Assembly (NCBI GenBank): GCA_046727855.1
Contig: JBKPDL010000111.1
Span: forward strand, 1-6,671
DNA from: DASPWV01 sp046727855
Lineage (GTDB): Bacteria > Acidobacteriota > Vicinamibacteria > Vicinamibacterales > UBA2999
Reading direction: 5' to 3'
DNA: 6,671 nt
Shown here: piece by piece, positions 1 to 5,237 of the stretch
Layout: each line of letters begins with the position of its first letter
Position numbering within the stretch: the first letter of the stretch is position 1
Program-made: the position numbers and the translations under genes
Notes under the pieces: generated by a model
Databases searched by the model: none
What the model saw: only the letters and a program-made list of their open reading frames with translations
Told to the model about the DNA's origin: nothing

Positions 1-59
1 GCCCTGCCCTTGATATCCGGCTAACTCCGCGGCCCTTGGCTAGTTCTTGTTGTTGGCTT

Positions 60-76
60 GGCGCGCTCCGCGCGCC
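60..76. repeat. GC-rich triloop hairpin
   Basis: GGCGCGC (60-66) and GCGCGCC (70-76) are perfect complements around the loop TCC, giving a 7-bp all-GC stem. The hairpin lies one base before the larger inverted repeat at 78-139. No T-run follows, so it is not a textbook intrinsic terminator. It could end or stabilise the transcript of a gene outside the window, or be a chance product of CG-rich sequence. Confidence 0.5.
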
Positions 77-77
77 G

Positions 78-139
78 TAGACCGTTATGCGGGTCCACAA
101 CGCGTACAAAATTCACGTCTGTGGCCGCATAACGGTCTA
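78..139. repeat. 15-bp perfect inverted repeat with 32-nt centre
   Basis: TAGACCGTTATGCGG (78-92) is exactly complementary to CCGCATAACGGTCTA (125-139). The pairing resumes after two unpaired bases with CCACA (95-99) against TGTGG (120-124), leaving a 20-nt loop at 100-119. The result is a stem of about 20 bp. It lies in non-coding DNA upstream of the isomerase gene. It could be a REP-like or MITE-like palindromic element, an mRNA 3' hairpin of an off-window gene, or a protein-binding site. No target-site duplication and no T-run are visible at its edges. The fold is directly visible; its function is unknown. Confidence 0.75.
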
Positions 140-163
140 ACCCGCGAACCTGCGCGAGGAACT

Positions 164-189
164 CCCGTAAGGAACCCGCGTAAGGAACC
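164..189 (+). repeat. Two 13-nt near-perfect direct repeats
   Basis: CCCGTAAGGAACC (164-176) is followed directly by CGCGTAAGGAACC (177-189), with one mismatch. A third, weaker word, GAGGAAC, occurs at 156-162. The units lie between the inverted repeat and the candidate promoter of the isomerase gene. They could be spaced activator sites or a small tandem duplication. Two units are too few to decide. Confidence 0.45.
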
Positions 190-203
190 TCCGTGGGAGG
201 AGG

Positions 204-239
204 GTTGAGGTCTGATACGATCGTTGTTTGACCCTCAAC
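204..239 (+). promoter_or_regulatory. Candidate promoter of the isomerase gene with flanking dyad
   Basis: TACGAT at 216-221 matches a sigma-70 -10 box at four of six positions and is about 33 bases before the chosen start codon. No good -35 lies 16-18 bases upstream, where the sequence is GTGGGA-like. A 7-bp inverted repeat, GTTGAGG (204-210) and CCTCAAC (233-239), brackets the -10 box and the expected transcription start. That placement would suit a repressor operator or a 5'-end hairpin. The motif match is modest, so this is a weak prediction. Confidence 0.3.
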
Positions 240-253
240 GACTCGGGGTTTTT

Positions 254-2182
254 ATGACGATGCTCGATCGGATGCGGCGCCACAAAGGCTGGCTCAAGTG
301 GAGCCTGGCGCTCGTCGTCCTCACCTTCGTGTTGTTCTACATTCCCGACTTTCTGACGAGCACGACGGGGGCGGCGCCGAGCGAGACGGTCGCGACTGTC
401 GAGGGCCGTCAGATCACGGTCCGCGAGTTTCAACGGCGCTACACCGCGCAGCTGCAGGCCTACCGTCAGGCCTACGGATCGCAGTTGAGCGATCAGCTCC
501 TGCGTCAGCTGGGGATTGAGCAGCAGATTCTGCAGCAGCTCGTTGACGAGGAAGCCATGGTCGCCGAGGCGCGGCGGCAGGGCATCAGCGCGACCGACGT
601 GGAAGTGCGCGAGCGGATTCTCGCCATTCCCGCCTTCCAGGAGAACGGCCGATTCATCGGCGAAGCGCGGTATCGCCAGATGCTGCAATTCAACAACCCG
701 CCGCTCACATCCACGGAATTCGAGGATCAGGTGCGTCGCGCGATCGTGATCGAGAAGCTGCGCAACGCCGCGACCGGATGGATGAGCGTGGGCGATGACG
801 ATGTGGCGCAGGAATATCGGCGCCGCAATGAAAAAGTGAAGCTCGATGTGGTGCCGATTACGCCTGATGCGTTCAAGAGTCAGATCACGGTCAGCGAAGC
901 CGATGTTGCCGCGGCCTTCGAGAAGAAGAAGGAGAATTACCGCGTCGGCGAGAAGCGGAAAATCAAGTACGCGCTCATCGACGTCGACAAAGTGCGCGAG
1001 CAGGTGAAAGTGGCGCCCGCTGACATCGAGGCGCTCTACAAGCAGAACCAGGCGCAGTACCAAACGCCGGAACAGGTTCGTGCCAGCCACATTCTCCTGA
1101 AGATCGAAGGCGACAACGAGGCGCAAGTCAAAGCCAAAGCCGAAGAAGTGCTGAAGCGTGCAAAAGCCGGCGAAGACTTTGCGGTGCTCGCCAAGGAGTT
1201 TTCCCAAGATGAGAGCAACGCCGGCAAGGGCGGCGATCTCGACTACTTCCCGCGCGGCGCGATGGTCCCGGAATTCGAGACCGCGGCGTTTGCCATGAAG
1301 CCCGGCGAGATCAGCGATCTCGTCAAGACCTCGTTCGGCTATCACATCATCAAGGTAGTCGACCACAAGGCGGCGACCACGCGGCCCATTGCCGAAGTCA
1401 CACCGGAACTCGAAGATCAGCTCAAGTGGCAGAAGGCGCAGGCCGAGGCAGAGCAGCAGTCGAAAGCCCTCGAGGCGCAAATGAAATCGCCGGCCGACAT
1501 GGACCGTATTGCGAAGGAACGCGGCCTGACGACGTTCGAAACCGGACTTTTTCTGCGAGACGAACCGATTGACGGTCTCGGACCGTCGCCCGAGGTCGCG
1601 GCGCAGGCATTCCAGTTGCAGCCTGGCGCTGTAAGTCCTGCGCTGCGCGTGGCGAAAGGATGGGTGTTCGTCACCGTGACGGGCAAGCAGGAACCCTATG
1701 TGCCGCAGCTCGCCGAAGTGCACGATAAGGTGCGCGACGATCTCGTACGCGAGCGCGCGGCGGAGCTCGCCAAGAGCAGAGCCAGCGAAATCGCAGCGGC
1801 GCTGAAGAGCGCGCCCGACTTTGCCGCCGCCGCTCAGAAGGCGGGTCTACAGGTCAAACCTACTGAGCTCATCACGCGCGGTTCGCCGATCCCGGATCTT
1901 GGTTCCTCGCCGGAGGTGGACGCCGCGGCGTTCTCGTTGCCGAAAGGCGGCGTGAGCGATCCAATCTCGACGCCGCAAGGCACGGCCATCATCCGGGTGG
2001 TGGAGAAGGAAGAGGTCACGCCGGAAAAGATCGCCGAGGGCCGCGATCAACTGCGCGAAGAGCTCGTCAACCAGCGGCGCGATCAGTTCTTCAGCGGCTA
2101 CATGCAGAACGCGAAAAAGAAGCTGAAGATCGAGATCAAGCAGGACGTTCTCGCGCGCGTGATCGGAAGCGCGCGCGGATAG
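254..2182 (+). CDS. PpiD/SurA-type membrane-anchored peptidyl-prolyl cis-trans isomerase
   Basis: This 642-residue protein is a folding factor that probably catalyses prolyl isomerisation and chaperones exported proteins on the outer face of the inner membrane. A basic N-terminus (RMRRHK, residues 6-11) precedes one hydrophobic segment at about 16-34, giving a signal-anchor as in PpiD. A SurA_N_3-like chaperone region follows at about 44-190, including AFQENGRF at 127-134. One full parvulin domain lies at about 274-371, with ASHILL (His279), GGDLDYF (326-332), MVPEF (337-341) and FGYHII (His364). Two further stretches, near 442-528 and 549-632, resemble only the C-terminal half of a parvulin and lack the ASHIL half. 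E. coli PpiD is 623 residues, so the length fits. The ATG at 254 puts the anchor at the N-terminus and has GGGG about 7 bases upstream. A TTG at 224 would add 10 residues of no evident value, and an ATG at 260 is also possible. The gene converges on sppA. PpiD is the closer match; a SurA-like name is also defensible. Confidence 0.92.
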   Translation: MTMLDRMRRHKGWLKWSLALVVLTFVLFYIPDFLTSTTGAAPSETVATVEGRQITVREFQRRYTAQLQAYRQAYGSQLSDQLLRQLGIEQQILQQLVDEEAMVAEARRQGISATDVEVRERILAIPAFQENGRFIGEARYRQMLQFNNPPLTSTEFEDQVRRAIVIEKLRNAATGWMSVGDDDVAQEYRRRNEKVKLDVVPITPDAFKSQITVSEADVAAAFEKKKENYRVGEKRKIKYALIDVDKVREQVKVAPADIEALYKQNQAQYQTPEQVRASHILLKIEGDNEAQVKAKAEEVLKRAKAGEDFAVLAKEFSQDESNAGKGGDLDYFPRGAMVPEFETAAFAMKPGEISDLVKTSFGYHIIKVVDHKAATTRPIAEVTPELEDQLKWQKAQAEAEQQSKALEAQMKSPADMDRIAKERGLTTFETGLFLRDEPIDGLGPSPEVAAQAFQLQPGAVSPALRVAKGWVFVTVTGKQEPYVPQLAEVHDKVRDDLVRERAAELAKSRASEIAAALKSAPDFAAAAQKAGLQVKPTELITRGSPIPDLGSSPEVDAAAFSLPKGGVSDPISTPQGTAIIRVVEKEEVTPEKIAEGRDQLREELVNQRRDQFFSGYMQNAKKKLKIEIKQDVLARVIGSARG

Positions 2183-2189
2183 TTACAAG

Positions 2190-2217
2190 TTCAAAGTTCA
2201 AAGTTCAAAGTTCAAAG
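2190..2217 (+). repeat. Tandem heptamer array, 4 x TTCAAAG
   Basis: Four perfect TTCAAAG units occupy 2190-2196, 2197-2203, 2204-2210 and 2211-2217. A diverged unit, TTACAAG (2183-2189), sits directly against the upstream stop codon, and the array decays into TTA after 2217. It is the complement of the array at 2305-2360, so a stem of 28 or more perfect base pairs is possible. Such arrays change copy number by replication slippage. Confidence 0.93.
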
Positions 2218-2304
2218 TTAGTTCGCCAGTTGCCAAAGTTGTAAGCTGACGATTCGAACTCTTCAACTTGTAACTTCCTAATTGAACTTTGAAGTTTGAA
2301 TCAA

Positions 2305-2360
2305 CTTTGAACTTTGAACTTTGAACTTTGAACTTTGAACTTTGAACTTTGAACTTTGAA
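2305..2360 (-). repeat. Tandem heptamer array, 8 x CTTTGAA (inverted TTCAAAG)
   Basis: Eight perfect CTTTGAA units run from 2305 to 2360 and end three bases before the sppA stop codon. One further perfect unit at 2287-2293 and a variant, GTTTGAA (2294-2300), precede it, separated from the main array by TCAA. Read on the - strand the units are TTCAAAG, the same orientation relative to sppA as the left array has relative to the isomerase gene. Each gene is therefore followed by the same repeat in the same sense. Confidence 0.93.
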
Positions 2361-2363
2361 CTA

Positions 2364-4133
2364 TCAGCGAAGAAACACGTACGGCATGTGAGCCAGAATC
2401 TCGCCCGAGCGAAACAACCGCGACGGCGCAAGTAGCGCACCCAGAGCCATCCGATCACGCGCGCCGAGCAGGGTGACCAGCGTTTCCGCCGCCGATCGCT
2501 GCGCCGGCGCGTCGAACTGCTCGGTCAACACTTCATACAGACTTCGGCGCGGCGGGTAGACCTCAATCTCGACTTCTTCGTCCGCCGCGATGTGCGCGCG
2601 CTGTTTGGCAACGGCGATCGCGTCCATGAGACCCCCCAATTGATCGACCAGGCCAACCTGTTTGGCCTGCCGGCCGGTCCACACTCTGCCCTGCGCGACC
2701 TGATCAATCTTCTCAGGCGTCGTGTGACGCGCCTCGGCAACCTTCTCGACGAACTGATCGTAGAAGGCCTGCATCGACTCCACCATCTTGCCGCGCTCTT
2801 CGTCGTTGAACCGGCGATCGGGCGAGTAGATTTCGGCGTGCCGTCCGTCGCTGGTCGATTCGATATTCGCGCCGACCTTGCCGAACGTGCCGCCGGTCAC
2901 GAACTTGCCGGTGTAGATGCCGATCGATCCGGTCAGCGTGCCCGGCTGCGCCACGATGACGTCTCCGGCCATCGCAAGGTAGTAGCCGCCCGACGCGGCG
3001 AGATCGGACATCGATACGATCAGCGGGCGCGCGTGTTCGCCCGATTTGCTGATCACGAGCTCACGCCAGATGACATCGGACGCGGTCGATCCTCCTCCGG
3101 GACTGTCCACGCGCAGCACGAGGGCGCGAATCGATCGATCGGCGCGAATCTCGCGAATCTGCTTGACGAGCGAGTCCGACCCCATGACGTGGCCGTTCAC
3201 CGGGTCGTAGCCGCCACGGCCCGACGTGATCGCGCCGACCGCGTTCAGCACGGCGATCTTCGAGCGCGGTCGCACACCCAACGATTGCCAGGTCACGCCG
3301 GCATAGTCGTCGCTCTCGAGCAGGCGCAGGCGTCCTGGCCCGCCGACCGGTTCAACGAGGTCGTCGAGCTCGTCTTCGTACGCAAGATCGTCGACGAGCC
3401 CCATGTGCAGCGCGTTTTCCGGAAGCAACGGTCCCTGGTCGATCGCCGCCCGCACTTCCGCTTCGGATTTACGGCGTCCGTCGGCTATGCCGCGCACCAG
3501 CTGCTCAAACTGATCGCGGTTGAGCGAGGCGCTCATCTCTTTGTGCGCGGGCGTAAAGGTCTTCTCGGTCAGTGTATTGATGGCGGTCTTGTAGTCGCCG
3601 ATGTGCAGGAAGTCAGGATAGGTGCCGATCCAATCGAGGGTGCCGCGGAGAAACAGTTCGTAGCTGACGACACCGGTGAGATCCAGTGTCGATGAGGGCA
3701 CGAGATAAATCTTGTCGGCGGCCGTCGCCAGGTAGTACTCGCGATCGCCGCCGTATTCGAGGAATGCGTAAACCGGCTTGCCGGACCGCTTGAAATCGAT
3801 CACCGCCTCGCGGATCTCCTGTACCTTGGCCCAGAACGGCGATTCGAGTTCGCGCGGCGCCAGCAGGACGGCGGCAATCCGCTTGTCGATCTTCGCGCGG
3901 CGCAGCGCATCCACGTACGCCCGTACTGTCTTGGCCTCGCTCCTCCCGACCAACTGCAGTACATCGTCCGGAATCATCTCGTGCAGCTCGCCGCCTGGCC
4001 GGAGAACCAGGGTCGATCGGTCCGCCACCCGCGGCGCCGGCGACACGAGCATGTAGAGAACGATCGTGCCGACAATCGACACGATCAAGGCGACACCGAT
4101 CAAGGCGAGGACGAGCCAGAGCCCACGTTTCAT
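2364..4133 (-). CDS. sppA: Signal peptide peptidase SppA, long (67K, protease IV) type
   Basis: SppA is an inner-membrane serine protease (family S49) that degrades signal peptides left after cleavage by signal peptidase, with its active site on the periplasmic side. The 589-residue product has an N-terminal membrane anchor at about 4-29 and two tandem S49-type domains, at about 75-285 and 291-470. The catalytic lysine is Lys182 in IGDYKTA, matching E. coli Lys209. The catalytic serine is Ser344 in RVDSPGGGSTAS, matching E. coli Ser409. DLAASGGYYLA and LTGSIGIYTGKF follow, both typical of the C-terminal domain. E. coli SppA is 618 residues, so this is a full-length long form with a shorter Lys-to-Ser interval (162 against 200 residues). 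The ATG at 4133 places the anchor at the N-terminus. An in-frame ATG at 4265 would add 44 proline- and alanine-rich residues before it and would overlap the pheA start. No clear Shine-Dalgarno precedes 4133. Confidence 0.95.
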   Translation of the reverse strand: MKRGLWLVLALIGVALIVSIVGTIVLYMLVSPAPRVADRSTLVLRPGGELHEMIPDDVLQLVGRSEAKTVRAYVDALRRAKIDKRIAAVLLAPRELESPFWAKVQEIREAVIDFKRSGKPVYAFLEYGGDREYYLATAADKIYLVPSSTLDLTGVVSYELFLRGTLDWIGTYPDFLHIGDYKTAINTLTEKTFTPAHKEMSASLNRDQFEQLVRGIADGRRKSEAEVRAAIDQGPLLPENALHMGLVDDLAYEDELDDLVEPVGGPGRLRLLESDDYAGVTWQSLGVRPRSKIAVLNAVGAITSGRGGYDPVNGHVMGSDSLVKQIREIRADRSIRALVLRVDSPGGGSTASDVIWRELVISKSGEHARPLIVSMSDLAASGGYYLAMAGDVIVAQPGTLTGSIGIYTGKFVTGGTFGKVGANIESTSDGRHAEIYSPDRRFNDEERGKMVESMQAFYDQFVEKVAEARHTTPEKIDQVAQGRVWTGRQAKQVGLVDQLGGLMDAIAVAKQRAHIAADEEVEIEVYPPRRSLYEVLTEQFDAPAQRSAAETLVTLLGARDRMALGALLAPSRLFRSGEILAHMPYVFLR

Positions 4134-4139
4134 CGCACT

Positions 4140-4145
4140 TTTATG
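4140..4145 (-). promoter_or_regulatory. Possible -10 box of sppA
   Basis: Read on the - strand this is CATAAA, a four-of-six match to TATAAT, ending six bases before the sppA ATG. If used, transcription would begin at or almost at the start codon, giving a leaderless mRNA. That would agree with the absence of a Shine-Dalgarno. The nearest -35-like word on this strand, TTGTCA (4172-4167), is 21 bases away, which is too far for a standard promoter. The call is weak. Confidence 0.2.
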
Positions 4146-4149
4146 ATCT

Positions 4150-4163
4150 GCCGGAGCTCCGGC
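4150..4163. repeat. 14-bp perfect palindrome
   Basis: GCCGGAGCTCCGGC is a perfect palindrome with no spacer in the divergent sppA/pheA control region. It lies between the - strand TTGTCA word and the CATAAA word upstream of sppA. It could be a binding site for a dimeric regulator. GC-rich palindromes also arise by chance in DNA of this composition. Confidence 0.4.
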
Positions 4164-4165
4164 GG

Positions 4166-4195
4166 TTGACAAGCCCGGTCCGATCGAATGGGATA
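4166..4195 (+). promoter_or_regulatory. Candidate sigma-70 promoter for pheA
   Basis: TTGACA (4166-4171) is a perfect consensus -35 hexamer. At 18-bp spacing it is followed by GGGATA (4190-4195), a poor -10 match; GATAAC at 4192 is an alternative with 20-bp spacing. Transcription from here would give a leader of about 60 bases before the pheA start. The good -35 and correct orientation support it, and the weak -10 counts against it. A weaker or activator-dependent promoter is possible. Confidence 0.35.
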
Positions 4196-4233
4196 ACCCA
4201 GCAGTGGGGACCGCGGGAGTGTAGCGCGGCAGG

Positions 4234-4252
4234 ACCGGCGCGGCGCGCCGGT
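4234..4252 (+). promoter_or_regulatory. Leader hairpin directly upstream of the pheA ribosome binding site
   Basis: ACCGGCGC (4234-4241) and GCGCCGGT (4245-4252) pair perfectly around GGC, giving an 8-bp mostly GC stem with a 3-base loop. The Shine-Dalgarno GGGAG (4253-4257) starts at the next base, and the ATG follows 6 bases after it. A stable stem ending exactly at the ribosome binding site can modulate ribosome access. No Phe-rich leader peptide precedes it, so E. coli-type pheA attenuation is not indicated. Confidence 0.45.
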
Positions 4253-4263
4253 GGGAGTGACTC

Positions 4264-5127
4264 ATGCACGTTGATCTGCATCAGGCCGTTTATGACGCGG
4301 CATATCAAGGCGCACCGGGCGCATACAGCGAGGAGGCGGCACACACGCTGCTCGGACCGACGGCCAGCATGCTGCCCAGGCGGTCGCTCGAGCAGGTGTT
4401 CGAGGCCGTGTCGGCCGGCGGCGCCAGGCACGGCGTGGTGCCGGTGGAAAACACCTTGTCCGGCACCGTCCCTAATGTTTACGAGCTGCTCCTCTCCCAC
4501 GATTTGCGCGTCGTTGGCGAAACACTCACCCACATCGATCACGTGCTTGTCGGACCGCCGCAGATGCGGCGCGACGACGTGCGGCGAGTGCTCTCGCACC
4601 CGGTGGCACTGGCACAGTGTGGGGAGTTCTTTCGATCACATCGCAACATTCAGGCAGTGCCGGTCTTCGACACCGCCGGTGCCGTGGAAATCGTTATGCG
4701 GGAGGACGATGGCTTCACGGCGGCGATCGCGTCGCGCCGTGCGGCCGGGTTGTACAAGGGCGAGGTCCTTGCCGAACATCTGCAGGATCACCCCGAAAAC
4801 TGGACGCGCTTCCTGCTGCTCGCGCGCGCTGACGCCGCACCCGACGCTGGCGATGCGAACAAGATGCTGGTCGCCTTTGATCTGCCACACGAACCCGGCG
4901 CCCTCGCCCGCACACTGCAGGCGCTCGCCTCGCGCACCGTGAACCTTACAAAAATCGAAAGCCGCCCGATCGCGGGCAAGCCATTCGAGTATCGCTTTAT
5001 CGTGGAGCTCACGGTCGACAAAGCGGGGTCAACCCTCGGGGAGGCAGTGGAGCATATGAAGACGGTCACGCCGTGGCTTCGCGTGGTGGGTGCGTACACC
5101 ACCGCGCCTGGAGCCAGCGCGCGGTAG
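4264..5127 (+). CDS. pheA: Prephenate dehydratase, monofunctional, with ACT regulatory domain
   Basis: This cytoplasmic enzyme decarboxylates and dehydrates prephenate to phenylpyruvate, the penultimate step of phenylalanine synthesis. The catalytic domain spans about residues 13-187, with YQGAPGAYSEEAA (14-26), VVPVENTLSG (58-67), LSHPVALAQC and finally ENWTRF, whose Thr181 is the family's conserved TRF threonine. The ACT domain spans about 198-275 and carries both phenylalanine-binding signatures, EPGAL (210-214) and ESRP (232-235). Feedback inhibition by phenylalanine is therefore expected. There is no chorismate mutase domain, unlike the E. coli P-protein, so the mutase must be encoded elsewhere. 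The 287-residue length is normal for the monofunctional family. GGGAG ends 6 bases before the ATG and decides the start. The gene diverges from sppA and is followed in the same direction by ilvB after 110 bp. Confidence 0.95.
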   Translation: MHVDLHQAVYDAAYQGAPGAYSEEAAHTLLGPTASMLPRRSLEQVFEAVSAGGARHGVVPVENTLSGTVPNVYELLLSHDLRVVGETLTHIDHVLVGPPQMRRDDVRRVLSHPVALAQCGEFFRSHRNIQAVPVFDTAGAVEIVMREDDGFTAAIASRRAAGLYKGEVLAEHLQDHPENWTRFLLLARADAAPDAGDANKMLVAFDLPHEPGALARTLQALASRTVNLTKIESRPIAGKPFEYRFIVELTVDKAGSTLGEAVEHMKTVTPWLRVVGAYTTAPGASAR

Positions 5128-5131
5128 GAAT

Positions 5132-5144
5132 CGCGCTTCGCGCG
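5132..5144 (+). repeat. Small hairpin just after pheA
   Basis: CGCGC (5132-5136) pairs with GCGCG (5140-5144) around TTC, four bases after the pheA stop codon. The stem is short, and GGTCCCAG rather than a T-run follows. It could protect the mRNA 3' end or cause weak pausing, but it is not a convincing terminator. Read-through into ilvB remains possible. Confidence 0.35.
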
Positions 5145-5173
5145 GGTCCCAGCGTGGCGTAGGCGAGCGATCC

Positions 5174-5209
5174 TTATACAGTTAGAAACATTATTCATTT
5201 GCCTTATAC
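5174..5209 (+). promoter_or_regulatory. AT-rich leader with two TTATAC boxes before ilvB
   Basis: This short AT-rich stretch in GC-rich surroundings contains CCTTATAC twice, with TTATAC at 5174-5179 and 5204-5209. Each resembles a -10 hexamer. No convincing -35 lies 17 bases before either. The second box would place a transcript start near 5216, very close to a GTG codon at 5217. This is the best candidate for an ilvB promoter, but weak. I see no branched-chain-rich leader peptide or T-box-like structure in the roughly 110-bp gap. Confidence 0.3.
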
Positions 5210-5237
5210 CGGTCAGGTGCCCCACTCTGTCAGGCAC

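Larger units (their letters stand above)
2183..2363. repeat. Opposed heptamer repeat region filling a convergent intergenic gap
   Basis: The stop codon of the isomerase ends at 2182 and that of sppA at 2364, and this 181-bp gap is repeat-derived almost from end to end. It is strikingly AT-rich against GC-rich flanks. A + oriented TTCAAAG array lies on the left, a longer CTTTGAA array (the same unit inverted) on the right, and about 70 bp of degenerate related words such as AAAGTTGTAAG and TTCAACTTGTAAC lie between. GTTACAAGTT (2182-2191) and AACTTGTAAC (2265-2274) form a perfect 10-bp inner inverted repeat. On either strand the RNA could fold into a long A-U-rich hairpin in several registers, which might serve as a bidirectional transcript end. 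No typical GC stem plus T-run terminator is present. Confidence 0.85.

Noticed and set aside
1..100. A divergent gene leaving the left edge on the - strand, in a frame open from about position 100
   Set aside because: Only about 33 codons are visible, the start would be a TTG inside the inverted repeat, and the peptide resembles nothing I recognise. Open length alone is not evidence.
76..141. A possible integron attC site, because GTCTAAC (135-141) fits RYYYAAC and the region folds into a hairpin
   Set aside because: In attC the RYYYAAC box comes first and GTTRRRY last. Here the order is reversed and the partner box at 76-82 has two mismatches. No integrase or cassette is visible.
137..1723. 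A 528-codon open frame on the - strand, antisense to the isomerase gene
   Set aside because: The + strand frame has a full domain set and membrane anchor. The antisense product is Arg-, His- and Leu-rich without recognisable motifs, as expected for the shadow of a GC-rich gene.
2183..2363. A CRISPR array
   Set aside because: The repeats are contiguous heptamers with no spacers of 30-40 bp, and no cas genes are present.
2198..2458. A small - strand protein with repeated KFKVQSS units
   Set aside because: It is the heptamer array read as codons and runs into the sppA 3' end in another frame. The 7-bp unit is not a codon multiple, so a 21-bp peptide period arises automatically.
2592..3695. A 367-codon open frame on the + strand, antisense to sppA
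   Set aside because: It is composition-driven and has no motif, while the - strand encodes both SppA catalytic residues in conserved contexts.
4171..4263. A phenylalanine attenuator leader peptide before pheA
   Set aside because: No short frame with clustered Phe codons is present, and the hairpin is not followed by a T-run.
4134..4265. An N-terminal extension of SppA starting at 4265
   Set aside because: It would put 44 low-complexity residues before the membrane anchor, overlap the pheA start codon and cover the divergent promoter region. The anchor-proximal ATG at 4133 fits the family.
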